Origin: Melioribacteraceae bacterium
Lineage (GTDB): Bacteria; Bacteroidota; Ignavibacteria; Ignavibacteriales; Melioribacteraceae
Length of the DNA stretch: 64,000 bases
Assembly: GCA_028282005.1 (NCBI GenBank)
Contig: JANQIV010000177.1
Location: 1-64,000 of the forward strand
Reading direction: 5' to 3'
A program made the translations under genes and the position numbers. Under the pieces are notes generated by a model. That model saw only the letters and a program-made list of their open reading frames with translations, searched no databases and was not told the DNA's origin. Each line of letters begins with the position of its first letter. The first letter of the stretch is position 1. This document shows positions 35,810-45,822 of the stretch, piece by piece.

Positions 35810-36949
35810 TTAAAACTCTATTTTCATTTTTCTTGATTTTGCATATTCGAGAACAAATGAGCTAGCAACGAAAATTGAAGAATAAGTACCAACCAAAATT
35901 CCTAAGAATAAAGTAAAAGCAAATCCTCTTAAAACTTCACCACCGGCAAACAATAGTACTGTTACAACAAATAATGTAGTAGCAGATGTAACAATAGTTC
36001 TTCTCATTGTTTTATTGATGGCTGTATTGATATTATCTTCTAACGGGGCTGTTTTATGAATTTTAACATTCTCTCTCACTCTATCAAACACAACCACTGT
36101 ATCGTTGATTGAGTAACCAACCAATGTTAAAAAGGCTGCAACTACACTCACAGAAATTTCTAGATTTAATCCTGGTATAACTCCATATAATAATGAAAAG
36201 ACACCAAGAGTGATCATTACATCATGGAACAAGGCCGCAACCGCACCAATAGCAAAAGCGAACTTAAATCTGAATCCCAGGTAAATCAAAATTACAATAA
36301 GTGCAAGTACAATAGCGATGATAGCATCTTGCTTTAATTCACCACCAATTTTTGGTCCGACGATTTCTTCTTTTAGTACATCAAATCTGTTATCAGGTAA
36401 TTTTTCTCTCAATGTTTCTTCAATCCAATCAGCAATACTTACACGGAAAACAACATCCAGGTTTTCAGTTGCTCTTGTTGCTAAACTTGTTTGAAATCCT
36501 TCTTCAAAAAGTTTAGTGTTTATATCTTTAGCAACTTCAGGTGTAGCAAATCTGATAGTAACAGAGTTAAGTGTAGAATCAACAATTGTAGTTTGAGTAT
36601 TTGGGAAGTTTTTCTCAATACTTCTTTCAATTGCACTTATAACTTTTGGAAAAATATCTGCAGGAATTTCTTGAAGTTCAGTACGGACAAGAATTCCGGT
36701 TTCTCCGCCAAAGGTTTTCACTTCTATATTTCCTAAGCCAATGTTATCTAGGTTTTCTCTTATATCAGAAATTTCAACCGGGTTTTCAAATTGCAATGCT
36801 ATTTGAGTACCGCCTTTAAAGTCGATTCCTAATTCAACTCCCCTAATAAGCAAACTGATAATTCCGAGCACTAAAATTACAGCAGAAATGACATACGCCT
36901 TTTTTCTTTTGCTCAAAAAATCAATATTAAGATTATCAACAAAACGCAT
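35810..36949 (-). CDS. secF: Protein translocase subunit SecF
   Basis: 379-residue inner-membrane protein that works with SecD, using the ion gradient to pull exported proteins from SecYEG. Six helices; motifs GIDFKGGTQIALQF near the N-terminus, GPKIGGELKQDAIIAIVLALIVILIY, FLTLVGYSINDTVVVFDRVREN and TSATTLFVVTVLLFAGG. A longer periplasmic P1 domain than in Escherichia coli, as is common in this phylum. It lies 19 bases after secD on the same strand. Confidence 0.97.
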   Translation of the reverse strand: MRFVDNLNIDFLSKRKKAYVISAVILVLGIISLLIRGVELGIDFKGGTQIALQFENPVEISDIRENLDNIGLGNIEVKTFGGETGILVRTELQEIPADIFPKVISAIERSIEKNFPNTQTTIVDSTLNSVTIRFATPEVAKDINTKLFEEGFQTSLATRATENLDVVFRVSIADWIEETLREKLPDNRFDVLKEEIVGPKIGGELKQDAIIAIVLALIVILIYLGFRFKFAFAIGAVAALFHDVMITLGVFSLLYGVIPGLNLEISVSVVAAFLTLVGYSINDTVVVFDRVRENVKIHKTAPLEDNINTAINKTMRRTIVTSATTLFVVTVLLFAGGEVLRGFAFTLFLGILVGTYSSIFVASSFVLEYAKSRKMKIEF

Positions 36950-36968
36950 TTATTATTATCTCCTAAAA

Positions 36969-38867
36969 TTATCCAACTTTAACTTTAGCACCTTTAGCTG
37001 CCATGATGTCAAATACAAGGCGCGTAATTACAAGTGCACTAAACAAACTTGATAGAATACCAATCATAAGTGTTAAAGCAAAACCTTGAATTGGACCGCT
37101 ACCGAATTGGTATAAAATAATTCCTGTAAAGAAAGTAGTAATGTTTGAATCGAAAATTGCTGAATAAGAATTCGCATAACCACTATCTATAGCTGCTCTA
37201 GCAGTTTTACCGGTTGAAAGCTCTTCTCTAATTCTTTCATAAATAAGTACGTTAGCATCAACTGCCATACCGATGGTTAAGATGATACCGGCAATACCTG
37301 GCAAAGTAAGTGTAGCTTTAAAAGCTGCCAAAATACCCATGATAAAAATAATTGTGAAGAACAATGCCAAATCAGCAATGGTACCGGATTTTTTATAATA
37401 TATAATCATAAATATTGCAACTAATAAAAATCCAATCATAGTTGAATTAAAACCTTGGTTAATAGAATCTTGTCCAAGTGATGGACCAACAGTTCTTTCT
37501 TCAATTACATCTACTGGAGCAGGTAAAGCGCCAGCTTTAAGTACGATCTCAAGTAATTTAGCTTCATTCAAATCTTCAGAACCGGAAATCCTTGAACTGC
37601 CTGAAGGAATTTTTTCGTTAATAACCGGAGCAGAATAAACAAAACCGTCAAGAATAATTGCACATCTTTTACCAACGTTTGAGCCGGTGATTCTTGCCCA
37701 TTCTCTTGCACCTTCAGAGTTCATTTGCATGTTAACAATTGGCTCTGTTGTTTGCGGATCAATGTTAGCTTGAGCATCGACAATAACACCGCCGGTTAAT
37801 TCTGAATTTTTATTAACTAGATAAAGCAGATAGTAGTCTTCTTGATCTTGAGTTGCGAATGGTTTAGCACCAAAAATAAATTCAACATCATTCGGAATTA
37901 TGTTTTGAATTTCTTGTCTTGAAAGATAGTTCATCAAACGTTGTCTGTCTGAATCCTTCACAACAGCATCAGCAGTTCTTCCTTGGTTATCCAATAACTG
38001 TGCGATTGAAAAGAAAGGATTTTGTTTAGCAAATTCTTCTGAGTCGGGATCCAAAACTTCATTTGAATCTACAACTTCAGCACTGTCTGCCGTATCTACA
38101 TTAAGGCTTTTTGCAAGGGTAGAATTAATGCTTGTCATTATTGGGAATGTAAAATCAGCGTCTCTTACTAATTTGAATTCCAACAAAGCACTACCTTGTA
38201 ACAATCTTTTTGCTTCTTCTTCTTTTGCTATACCAGGTAATTCAACAATAATTCTGCGCGAACCTTGCTTTTGAATACTTGGTTCAGAAACACCGTATTG
38301 GTCGACTCTGTTTCTTATAATTTCAATAGCTCTCGTTACAGCATCTTCTTCTTGTTCTTCAAGTCGGGAAATAATGTCGGCATCGTCTTCTCTGATTGAA
38401 CCAAAATATCTGCTTAATCTGATATTTCTTTCTTGAAATTTATTTGCCAAAGTTGAAACAAGGTTTTCACCCGTAACTTTGATTTCATTTTCAGCTTCTG
38501 TTAATATCTCAATAAATGTTGCATCATTCGGTTCTTTGCTTAGCTTCTCTAATAGTTTAGCAGTATTTACTTCCATAACAATGTACATACCACCTTGTAA
38601 ATCCAAACCAAGTTTTACTCTTTTTTCTCGAGTATCTCTGTACGATAGGTCTGAATTAAAAATACTATCTCTTTTGAATTCCAAAAAGCTTTCAATATCA
38701 GCATCAGACATGTCAGGATTATTGCTTAATGTTGTTTGCTTAATGGTTTCAATTTCAGTTTCAATTTTTTTATTGTTTTGATAATCTGCATATGTTGGAT
38801 AAAGCAGATACAAGCATAAGGCTATTGCGCCTAAAATCACAAAAATTCTAAATCTGAATTCTTTCAT
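36969..38867 (-). CDS. secD: Protein translocase subunit SecD
   Basis: 632-residue partner of SecF. An N-terminal helix, then VKLGLDLQGGMYIVMEV, a large periplasmic domain with RNRVDQYGVSEPSIQKQGSRRI-type sequence, ANIDPQTTEPIVNMQMNSEG, and the six-helix C-terminal part with GIAGIILTIGMAVDANVLIYERIREEL. Co-transcribed with secF. An insertion of about 70 residues near the middle (DSAEVVDSNEVLDPDSEEFAK) is longer than in enterobacteria. Confidence 0.97.
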   Translation of the reverse strand: MKEFRFRIFVILGAIALCLYLLYPTYADYQNNKKIETEIETIKQTTLSNNPDMSDADIESFLEFKRDSIFNSDLSYRDTREKRVKLGLDLQGGMYIVMEVNTAKLLEKLSKEPNDATFIEILTEAENEIKVTGENLVSTLANKFQERNIRLSRYFGSIREDDADIISRLEEQEEDAVTRAIEIIRNRVDQYGVSEPSIQKQGSRRIIVELPGIAKEEEAKRLLQGSALLEFKLVRDADFTFPIMTSINSTLAKSLNVDTADSAEVVDSNEVLDPDSEEFAKQNPFFSIAQLLDNQGRTADAVVKDSDRQRLMNYLSRQEIQNIIPNDVEFIFGAKPFATQDQEDYYLLYLVNKNSELTGGVIVDAQANIDPQTTEPIVNMQMNSEGAREWARITGSNVGKRCAIILDGFVYSAPVINEKIPSGSSRISGSEDLNEAKLLEIVLKAGALPAPVDVIEERTVGPSLGQDSINQGFNSTMIGFLLVAIFMIIYYKKSGTIADLALFFTIIFIMGILAAFKATLTLPGIAGIILTIGMAVDANVLIYERIREELSTGKTARAAIDSGYANSYSAIFDSNITTFFTGIILYQFGSGPIQGFALTLMIGILSSLFSALVITRLVFDIMAAKGAKVKVG

Positions 38868-38914
38868 CTTGTCTCTTAAATATTTTGTACTTGGTTAAAT
38901 TTTGAAAGAAATTA

Positions 38915-38945
38915 ACAAACAAAAAGCCGGTATTACCCGGCTCAA
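38915..38945 (-). terminator. Intrinsic terminator of the rpsF-ssb-rpsR-rplI operon
   Basis: On the minus strand AGCCGG, a 6-base loop and CCGGCT form a stem followed by TTTTTGTTTGTT. It lies 17 bases after the rplI stop and before secD, so it separates the ribosomal operon from secDF. Confidence 0.85.
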
Positions 38946-38961
38946 AATTAATTAAATTATC

Positions 38962-39405
38962 CTATTCGCGAACAACCCAGGTTTTAACCACGGCATTAAC
39001 ATCATTGTGCAGTTTAACATTGATGCTGTAAATGCCAAGAGTTTTAATAGCCTCGGGAATTTCAATTTTTCTTTTGTCTATTTCAAAACCTTTTTCGGTT
39101 AATGCGTCGGCAATCATTTGAGTTGTAACAGTTCCAAATAATTTGTCTTCTTCACCAACTGTAACAGGAATAGTAATAGATACTTTTTCAAGTTCAGTTG
39201 CTGCTAGTTGAGCTTCTTCAAGTTCTTTCTGCATTTTTAACTCAACCATTTTCTTTTCTTCCTCAAGAGCTCTAATGTTTCCTTGAGTTGCTGCATAAGC
39301 AATTTGTCTTGGCAAAAGAAAGTTACGTGCATATCCGTCTTTAACTTCTACTACGTCACCAATTTTACCAAGTTGATCGAAATTTTTTCTTAATATTACT
39401 TTCAT
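38962..39405 (-). CDS. rplI: Ribosomal protein L9
   Basis: 147 residues. MKVILRKNFDQLGKIGDVVEVKDGYARNFLLPRQIAY is the conserved N-terminal 23S-binding domain; a long connecting helix (about 41-75) and the C-domain (LFGTVTTQMIADAL, IDKRKIEIPEAIKTLGIYSI) follow. Normal length. Last gene of the rpsF operon. Confidence 0.98.
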   Translation of the reverse strand: MKVILRKNFDQLGKIGDVVEVKDGYARNFLLPRQIAYAATQGNIRALEEEKKMVELKMQKELEEAQLAATELEKVSITIPVTVGEEDKLFGTVTTQMIADALTEKGFEIDKRKIEIPEAIKTLGIYSINVKLHNDVNAVVKTWVVRE

Positions 39406-39417
39406 CTAGTCTTCTCC

Positions 39418-39627
39418 TTATTTAACCGCTTCAGAAATATAAGGCATCAACGCTATATGTCTTGCTCTTTTAATTGCTTGTACTAATTCTCTATGTTGTT
39501 TCGCACTAAGGCCAGTAATTCTTCTAGGAATAATTTTGCCTTGGTCTGTAACAAATTTATAAAGTTTCTTAGGTTGTTTGTAATCAATGAATTCTTCAAT
39601 TACTCTTTTAACTTTTTTGGTTTTCAT
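39418..39627 (-). CDS. rpsR: Ribosomal protein S18
   Basis: 69 residues: [50 protein letters not shown] is the full S18 core. It partners S6 on the small subunit; the two genes share this operon. The ATG follows the ssb stop codon directly. Confidence 0.98.
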   Translation of the reverse strand: MKTKKVKRVIEEFIDYKQPKKLYKFVTDQGKIIPRRITGLSAKQHRELVQAIKRARHIALMPYISEAVK

Positions 39628-40116
39628 CTATTCTCCGGCTTTTTTTTCTTTCATTAAGTCAGATTCTTCTTCAGTTAAAAATTTATCGAAAGAGTTGTCT
39701 TCGTAAGAATTATCTGAATCATAATCATCATCAGAGGCTGTATTGTAATCTTCATCACCTTCATTTTTCTTAAACTTATTCAAAAATTGAATTCTTTTAG
39801 CCTTAATCTCAACTATAGTTCTGTTTTTTCCATCATCAATTTTGAAAGTTCTGCTTTGTAGTTCGCCATCAATTAACACTGCACTGCCTTTATAAAGTCT
39901 ATCTTTGCAACTATCAGCAAGTTTGTTCCAAGCAACAACACCAACATAGCATACATCTTCTTGCCATTGACCACTGCTATCTTTATATCTTCTATTTGCA
40001 GCAATATGGAAATTTACTACGGGTGTATTATTTGATGTTTCTCTAAATACAGGGTCTTTAGTCAAATTACCCGCAACTATAACACTATTTAATTCAGGCA
40101 TTTTCAATTCAGCCAT
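39628..40116 (-). CDS. ssb: Single-stranded DNA-binding protein without the usual acidic PF tail
   Basis: 162 residues with an OB fold: LNSVIVAGNLTKDPVFRETSNNTPVVNFHIAANRRYKDSSGQWQ, YKGSAVLIDGELQSRTF, IVEIKAKRIQFLN. The C-terminal 45 residues are acidic (SDDDYDSDNSYEDNSFDKFLTEEE) as expected, yet the protein ends ESDLMKEKKAGE rather than the DDDIPF-like tip that recruits repair and replication proteins. Its position between rpsF and rpsR is the widespread one for ssb. A second SSB with a canonical tail may exist elsewhere in the genome. Confidence 0.95.
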   Translation of the reverse strand: MAELKMPELNSVIVAGNLTKDPVFRETSNNTPVVNFHIAANRRYKDSSGQWQEDVCYVGVVAWNKLADSCKDRLYKGSAVLIDGELQSRTFKIDDGKNRTIVEIKAKRIQFLNKFKKNEGDEDYNTASDDDYDSDNSYEDNSFDKFLTEEESDLMKEKKAGE

Positions 40117-40142
40117 TACTAACCTCCATCTTGGTCGATTTT

Positions 40143-40559
40143 TTAATCTTTACTTTCAGAATCTTTTTTTTCGGTTTCTGGTTTGCTTTCTTCACTAACT
40201 GGAGCTGCTTCTGCGGCTTTTTCTTCTTTAGCTTTATTTTTATTCTTCCAGAAATATTCTTCTGCTTCTTTATCCATAAATACAGTTAAATATCTAATAA
40301 CTGTTTCATCTAATCTAAATGCTCTTTCAATTTTTTTAATTGAATCGGAAGGAGCTTGGAAAGTATATACAGAATAGTACCCACTTTTAGATTTGTTGAT
40401 AGGGTATGCCAATCTCTTTCTACCCCAGTTATTAATATCCTTAATTTCACCGCCGTTTTCTTTGACTATTCTTTCAACGTTGGCTAGTGATTCTTCGATT
40501 TGATTGTCTTCGAGAGCTGCATTAATAATTACAACACTCTCGTAAAAGTTTATTCTCAT
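40143..40559 (-). CDS. rpsF: Ribosomal protein S6
   Basis: 138 residues: YESVVIINAALEDNQIEESLANVERIVKENGGEIKDINNWGRKRLAYPINKSKSGYYSVYTF, then RAFRLDETVIRYLTV. The C-terminal 40 residues are a Lys/Glu-rich extension, longer than usual. A GGGAGG site precedes the ATG. First gene of the operon with ssb, rpsR and rplI; a leader hairpin lies just upstream. Confidence 0.98.
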   Translation of the reverse strand: MRINFYESVVIINAALEDNQIEESLANVERIVKENGGEIKDINNWGRKRLAYPINKSKSGYYSVYTFQAPSDSIKKIERAFRLDETVIRYLTVFMDKEAEEYFWKNKNKAKEEKAAEAAPVSEESKPETEKKDSESKD

Positions 40560-40581
40560 TGAACCTCCCTTTGGACAATGG

Positions 40582-40602
40582 CCCCCAAATCTTTATTGGG
40601 AG
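40582..40602 (-). promoter_or_regulatory. Leader hairpin before rpsF, candidate S6:S18 autoregulatory site
   Basis: Minus-strand CTCCCAA, a 7-base loop and TTGGGGG (one G-U pair) form a hairpin about 20-40 bases before the rpsF start. S6:S18 complexes repress their own operon through leader RNA in many bacteria. The characteristic CCG bulge was not confirmed, so this is only a candidate. Confidence 0.35.
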
Positions 40603-40634
40603 CAGGGTTAATAAAATAATCTAATAATATAATA

Positions 40635-42701
40635 TTATTTAATCAATGGCGCAATAACTAATGAAACCACCGACATTAATTTAATTAAGATGTTCAGAGC
40701 AGGACCCGAGGTATCCTTAAATGGATCACCAACAGTATCACCTACTACAGCAGCTTTGTGAGCATCTGAACCCTTAGTGTATTTAAAGCCATCTATTTCT
40801 ATTCCACCTTCAATTAATTTTTTTGCGTTATCCCAAGCACCACCGGCATTGGATTGAAAAATTGCCATTAAAACCCCGCTTGCAGTTACACCGGCAAGTG
40901 TACCGGCAAGCATTTCTTTACTGAAAAATCCGATTACTACTGGGGTAGCTATTGCCAATAAACCTGGTACAACCATTTCTCTGATGGCAGCCTTTGTAGA
41001 AATTTGAACACACTTTGAATATTCAGCTTTTGCAGTACCTTCTCTCAACCCGGCAATTTCTCTAAACTGACGGCCAACTTCGATGATCATTTCTTTTGCA
41101 GCTCTACCAACCGCATTCATTGCAAGAGCTGAGAAAAGGAACGGAAGCATAGCGCCTATAAACAAACCGCCGATTATAATTGGTTTTGATAAATCAATAC
41201 TGTCTATTTCTGCTTGAAGCATATAAGCGGTAAACAACGCTAGTGCAGTTAAAGCTGCTGAACCAATTGCAAAACCTTTACCAATTGCCGCAGTAGTGTT
41301 ACCGACAGCGTCAAGCTTATCAGTTCTTTCACGAACTTCACCAGGCAGTTCAGCCATTTCTGCAATACCGCCTGCGTTATCAGAAATCGGGCCGTAAGCA
41401 TCAACTGCTAACTGAATTCCGGTTGTTGAAAGCATACCCAATGCAGCTATAGCTATTCCATATAAACTAGCTAATTCGTATGAGCTAATTAAAGCAATAG
41501 TAATTATAATTATTGGTAACGCTGTTGATTGCATTCCAACACCTAAACCAGAAATAATATTTGTTGCAGAACCCGTTATCGATTGATTAACAATATTGAA
41601 TACAGGTTTTTTATCTGTGCCGGTGTAATATTCTGTAATAATTCCTATCAGTACACCTGATACTAAACCAATAATTGTTGCGAAGAAAACTCCATTGCTA
41701 GTATATTCAAATCCATCGTGTATCCATGTATCAGGTAATACATATTTGATCAAAAAGTATGAAAATACTGTCATCATTCCTGCAGCACCAAACTCACCGG
41801 TATTTAGGGCTTTTTGAGGATTACCTTTATCGCCAACTTTTACAAAGAATGTTCCGATGATAGAAAAAACAATTCCTGCACCACCAATGAATAATGGAAG
41901 TAATACTGCAGCTAGTTGATTTCCTTCAGGGAATACTGATGTGAAAACTGCACCTAAAACCATTGAGCCAATAATTGCTCCAATGTATGATTCAAAAAGG
42001 TCGGCGCCCATACCCGCAACGTCGCCAACATTGTCCCCAACGTTATCAGCAATTGTAGCAGGGTTACGCGGATCGTCTTCCGGAATACCTTCGTAAACTT
42101 TTCCGGCTAAGTCAGCACCAACGTCTGCAGCTTTTGTATAAATACCACCACCAACTCTTGCAAAAAGTGCGATGGAAGAAGCACCTAATGAAAAGCCGGA
42201 TAAAACATTAATTACTTTTACAATATTCCAATCCATATTGGAGTATGAAATGAACAAAACACTTAGTCCGAAAATAGCTAAACCAACAACATTCATTCCC
42301 ATGATAGATCCGCCGGAGAAAGCAATTTGTAAAGCCGGGCCTAATCCTTTTTTAGCTGCTTCCGCTGTTCTAACATTTGCTTTTGTAGCTGCAATCATTC
42401 CGAGATAACCCGCTAAAGCTGAAGAAACAGCACCAACAATAAAAGAGACAGAAATTAACCAAGAGGAGTTTTCTTTCCCTGAGTTTGAAAATCCTAACAT
42501 TACAGCAACAACTAAAACAAAAAAGAATAAAACTTTGTACTCGGTCTTTAAAAATGCAATTGCACCATCTTTGATGTTGTTAGAAATTTCGACCATCTTT
42601 GAGTCGCCTGCACTTTGCTTACTTATCCATGATTGTTTAAAGTAAGAAAAAGCCAGTGCCAATAAACCTAATGCCGGAACTAAATAAATTATGTATTCCA
42701 T
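40635..42701 (-). CDS. hppA: Membrane-bound ion-pumping pyrophosphatase, K+-dependent subclass
   Basis: 688-residue, 16-helix enzyme that couples pyrophosphate hydrolysis to H+ or Na+ export. Substrate-binding motifs are complete: [52 protein letters not shown] and [33 protein letters not shown] has alanine at the position where K+-independent enzymes have lysine, so potassium dependence is expected. Whether it pumps H+, Na+ or both cannot be decided by eye. It starts directly at the end of pth in the prs-rplY-pth unit. Confidence 0.96.
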   Translation of the reverse strand: MEYIIYLVPALGLLALAFSYFKQSWISKQSAGDSKMVEISNNIKDGAIAFLKTEYKVLFFFVLVVAVMLGFSNSGKENSSWLISVSFIVGAVSSALAGYLGMIAATKANVRTAEAAKKGLGPALQIAFSGGSIMGMNVVGLAIFGLSVLFISYSNMDWNIVKVINVLSGFSLGASSIALFARVGGGIYTKAADVGADLAGKVYEGIPEDDPRNPATIADNVGDNVGDVAGMGADLFESYIGAIIGSMVLGAVFTSVFPEGNQLAAVLLPLFIGGAGIVFSIIGTFFVKVGDKGNPQKALNTGEFGAAGMMTVFSYFLIKYVLPDTWIHDGFEYTSNGVFFATIIGLVSGVLIGIITEYYTGTDKKPVFNIVNQSITGSATNIISGLGVGMQSTALPIIIITIALISSYELASLYGIAIAALGMLSTTGIQLAVDAYGPISDNAGGIAEMAELPGEVRERTDKLDAVGNTTAAIGKGFAIGSAALTALALFTAYMLQAEIDSIDLSKPIIIGGLFIGAMLPFLFSALAMNAVGRAAKEMIIEVGRQFREIAGLREGTAKAEYSKCVQISTKAAIREMVVPGLLAIATPVVIGFFSKEMLAGTLAGVTASGVLMAIFQSNAGGAWDNAKKLIEGGIEIDGFKYTKGSDAHKAAVVGDTVGDPFKDTSGPALNILIKLMSVVSLVIAPLIK

Positions 42702-43337
42702 CTATTTTATATTTTCTCCTAAAGTGTTTGTGTCTTTGTTTTCAGAAATAGTACTTCCTTTTTTGCTGAAGAGGTTTAAAACGGATTGGATGTTACCTTG
42801 GATAAAATTTTCCGCAAGTTCTATGCAGAAATCAATTTGAGGATTTAACTCTTCAAGAGTTTGTTCAGAAAATTTGCTTAAGACATAGTCTGCCATTTCA
42901 CCATCTTCAAAATCATTACCAATGCCAAATCTGATTCTTGGAAACTGGTCGGATTGCAAATGGTAAATAAGTGATTTCAAACCATTATGCCCGCCGTCGC
43001 TTCCGAATTTTCTAATTCTAATTTTTCCTAACTCTAAATTTATATCGTCAACAATTACCAAAAAATCACTAATGTCAATCGAGTATTTTTCAAAAATGTC
43101 TAAAGCTGCAATGCCGGATAGATTAACATAAGTAACAGGTTTTACTAAAAAAAAAGGGAAAGCACTATCCATGCTTTCCGCAATTTCGTATTCGCCTTTT
43201 GAGGCTCGGAATTCTATTTTATTTTTTTCGGCAATTCTGTCTAAAATTGAAAATCCAATATTGTGTTTTGTATTTTCATATTTTCTACCAGGATTACCAA
43301 TTCCAAAAACTACTTTAATGCCAGCTTTCTCTTCCAA
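42702..43337 (-). CDS. pth: Peptidyl-tRNA hydrolase
   Basis: 211 residues. It releases tRNA from stalled peptidyl-tRNA. Motifs: VVFGIGNPGRKYENTKHNIGFSILD with the catalytic histidine, FLVKPVTYVNLSG, LVIVDDINLELGKIRIRKFGSDGGHNGLKSL and FPRIRFGIG. The C-terminal tail after VLNLFSKKG is an extension of about 17 residues. It starts 2 bases after rplY. Confidence 0.97.
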   Translation of the reverse strand: MEEKAGIKVVFGIGNPGRKYENTKHNIGFSILDRIAEKNKIEFRASKGEYEIAESMDSAFPFFLVKPVTYVNLSGIAALDIFEKYSIDISDFLVIVDDINLELGKIRIRKFGSDGGHNGLKSLIYHLQSDQFPRIRFGIGNDFEDGEMADYVLSKFSEQTLEELNPQIDFCIELAENFIQGNIQSVLNLFSKKGSTISENKDTNTLGENIK

Positions 43338-43339
43338 GC

Positions 43340-43984
43340 TTATTCTTCAGCTTTACCTTTTGAAATTACTTCAGGTTCTTTTGGTTCATCGCCAGCCAAT
43401 AAGTCAGCATCACCACTTGCTTCATCAGCAGTTTCAGTATGAAGTTTTGAAACAGAAACCACAATTGCATCAGTAGGATTTAAAAGCTTAACATTTTCGT
43501 AATTCAGTTCTTTAACGTGAACTGCATCTCCCGGATGTAAATTTGAAATATCAACATCAAGTTGCTCAGGCATGTGGCGAGGTAAAACTTCGATATCAAG
43601 TTTATGTAAATGAACTTGCAATTTACCGCCTTCTTTAACTCCCGGCGCAGTACCAATGATATTTACCGGAGCTTCGAATTTAATTGCGTGACCAACTTTT
43701 ACACCTTCTAAATCAAAGTGGATAACTTTGTCAGTTACCGGATCCCATTGCAAATCTTTAATGAAACATCTAACTTGTTGTTCACCGTCGATGTCTAAGT
43801 TTATCAATTGTTTTTCAGAAGTAAACACTAATGGGTTTAATTCAGTTTCATGAACATAAATTGGTACAGGCTCGTGATCTGTTGAGTAAAATATTCCCGG
43901 AATATTTTTGTTACGTCTTAATTCGTTGACAGCACCTTTCGTTGACAATTCGCGTTTTTTTACATTTAAGCTTTTCTCAGCCAT
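43340..43984 (-). CDS. rplY: Ribosomal protein L25/Ctc (long form)
   Basis: 214 residues: the N-terminal 5S-rRNA-binding domain (RRNKNIPGIFYSTDHEPVPIYVHETELNPLV, KDLQWDPVTDKVIHFDLEGV) and a TL5/CTC beta domain (VNIIGTAPGVKEGGKLQVHLHKLDIEVLPRHMPEQLDVDIS, AVHVKELNYENVKLLNPTD). An acidic tail (ASGDADLLAGDEPKEPE) ends it. Between prs and pth, a widely conserved order. Confidence 0.97.
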   Translation of the reverse strand: MAEKSLNVKKRELSTKGAVNELRRNKNIPGIFYSTDHEPVPIYVHETELNPLVFTSEKQLINLDIDGEQQVRCFIKDLQWDPVTDKVIHFDLEGVKVGHAIKFEAPVNIIGTAPGVKEGGKLQVHLHKLDIEVLPRHMPEQLDVDISNLHPGDAVHVKELNYENVKLLNPTDAIVVSVSKLHTETADEASGDADLLAGDEPKEPEVISKGKAEE

Positions 43985-44010
43985 AATTTATCTCTCCTGT
44001 TTATTTCTTT

Positions 44011-44961
44011 CTAATCTTTATTAATATCAAATAATGAACTTATTGATTCATTATTGTAACTTCTCAAAATTGCTTCTCCAAATAACTCGGATGCTGTTTG
44101 AACAGATATTTTTGTGTAATGCTCCAAATTATTTAATGGGATAGAATCAGTAACGTAAAGAGTATCTATTGGTGAACTTTCTATTCTTTCAATTGCAGTA
44201 CTTGAAAAAAGCGGGTGAGTTGCTACACCGTAAACTTTTCTGGCACCGTGTTCTTTTAATGCTTTTATTGCTGAAACAAATGTTCCGCCGGTGTCTATTA
44301 AGTCATCAACTAACAAAACATCTTTATTATTTACGTCTCCGATTATATTCATAATTTCAGCAACATTGGCTTCAGGCCTGTTTTTATCTAAAATTGCTAA
44401 CCCCGCATTTAATCTTTTTGCATAAGATCTCGCAAGCTTTATTCCACCCACATCTGGTGAAACAACAACCAAAGATTGTGAGTCAACGTGTTCAAACAAT
44501 TTAGTGAATATTCGTGATGCATAAAGGTGATCAAATGGGATATCAAAAAAGCCTTGAATTTGAGCCGCGTGCAAGTCCATTGTAATTACTCTGTCTGCTC
44601 CGGCTTTTGTGATAAGATTAGCAACAAGTTTAGCGGTAATTGCAACTCTTGGTTGATCTTTTCTATCCTGCCTAGCATAACCAAAATAGGGCATAACAAC
44701 TGTAACACGCTTAGCTGAAGACCTTCTAGCGGCGTCAATCATTATCAACATTTCCATTAAGTTATCCGCAGGAGGCATAGTTGACTGAATTATATAAACA
44801 TCTCTTCCGCGAACGTTCTCTCTGTACTTAACCCAAATCTCGCCATCACTAAATCTTTTTAACCCAACTTTACCTAAATCAATGTTTAGATATTTAGAAA
44901 TCTTCTCGGCAAATTTTGAATTTGAGCTTCCTGCAAATATTAATGGTTGTTTGTTATCCAT
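44011..44961 (-). CDS. prs: Ribose-phosphate pyrophosphokinase
   Basis: 316 residues, normal length. It makes PRPP from ribose 5-phosphate and ATP. Motifs: FSDGEIWVKYRENVRGRDVYIIQS, MPYFGYARQDRKDQPR (ATP loop), ITMDLHAAQIQGFFDIPFDHLYA, VSPDVGG and the PRPP loop VLLVDDLIDTGGTF. First gene of the unit with rplY, pth and hppA. Confidence 0.98.
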   Translation of the reverse strand: MDNKQPLIFAGSSNSKFAEKISKYLNIDLGKVGLKRFSDGEIWVKYRENVRGRDVYIIQSTMPPADNLMEMLIMIDAARRSSAKRVTVVMPYFGYARQDRKDQPRVAITAKLVANLITKAGADRVITMDLHAAQIQGFFDIPFDHLYASRIFTKLFEHVDSQSLVVVSPDVGGIKLARSYAKRLNAGLAILDKNRPEANVAEIMNIIGDVNNKDVLLVDDLIDTGGTFVSAIKALKEHGARKVYGVATHPLFSSTAIERIESSPIDTLYVTDSIPLNNLEHYTKISVQTASELFGEAILRSYNNESISSLFDINKD

Positions 44962-45063
44962 CTCTGTAGTTTTGTTTTTCCAAATAGTTTAAAACAAAAG
45001 AAAAGTACAAATATATCTAAATGAAGATAGAGAGTCAAATATCAAAGGAGGGTGAAAATTGAA

Positions 45064-45717
45064 TTATTTTTTCTTTATAAATAGAAATAAAAATAGAATA
45101 ATAATTATTGAAAGTGCAAGATAATAAATCCAAACTGGGGTTTCTTTTAATTTAAAAGGTTCAATTCTAGCCATTATCTCAATATTATTTTGTAAATCCT
45201 TTTCAGTGAAATACCAAGTTAATTCATTAATTGAGATTCTATCAGCATTGTGCTCGAGAATATTTCCCGGAAGATAGTATGTGTATGAAATATTCATTTT
45301 TGCAGAAGCATTGTCAGAAAAGTAATATGGGAAATTAATTTTATGAGTGAATATTTTTTCTTTTTCGGATATAGTTTTATACTCAAAAATATTTCCTTCC
45401 AATCCTTTTATATTGCCTAGTTTTTCAGCATCGTCAAACTTGAACCAAATTTTTGCGTGAACAGTACTGTCCCTAAAATCATTGTAAATTTCTGAATCCG
45501 TAACTTCACAAAACGGAGAAGTGAATTTGGCAACTAGAGAGTCTTCGGAGAAAATATTTTCTAAAGCTGAATTAGTTGAATCATTTATGACGTTTGACCA
45601 CAAATGAATAAAAGATTCGCCGGAACCGTCTTTATAAAGTTTTGTTGTTTGTTCAAAACTGATGCAACTTTGCAGAAAAATAAAACTTAAGACAAGTGAA
45701 ATTAATCTTTTTTTCAT
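45064..45717 (-). CDS. Lipoprotein of unknown function with C-terminal membrane helix
   Basis: 217 residues. Signal with a lipobox (LSFIFLQSC, cysteine at residue 18). The mature part starts FEQTTKLYKDGSGESFIHLWSNV, a pattern seen in uncharacterised lipoproteins with a Lys-Asp-Gly-Ser-Gly strand. A second membrane segment near the C-terminus (WIYYLALSIIIILFLFLFI) and a KKK end give two anchors, an unusual arrangement. Single gene, divergent from the zinc-ribbon gene. No function assigned. Confidence 0.65.
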   Translation of the reverse strand: MKKRLISLVLSFIFLQSCISFEQTTKLYKDGSGESFIHLWSNVINDSTNSALENIFSEDSLVAKFTSPFCEVTDSEIYNDFRDSTVHAKIWFKFDDAEKLGNIKGLEGNIFEYKTISEKEKIFTHKINFPYYFSDNASAKMNISYTYYLPGNILEHNADRISINELTWYFTEKDLQNNIEIMARIEPFKLKETPVWIYYLALSIIIILFLFLFIKKK

Positions 45718-45822
45718 TTAGCACTTTTGATCATTTACTGGAAGTCAAAAAATATTTGTTTGATTTCATAAAAGAAAGTAAATATTTTTGTGCTCTTTAT
45801 ATTAAATGACATAGGATTTTTT

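Noticed and set aside
45050-45124. AAAGGAGGG followed by a short plus-strand TTG frame opposite the lipoprotein gene end
   Set aside because: The frame is about 20 codons of low complexity antisense to the lipoprotein C-terminal helix, so it is probably coincidence.
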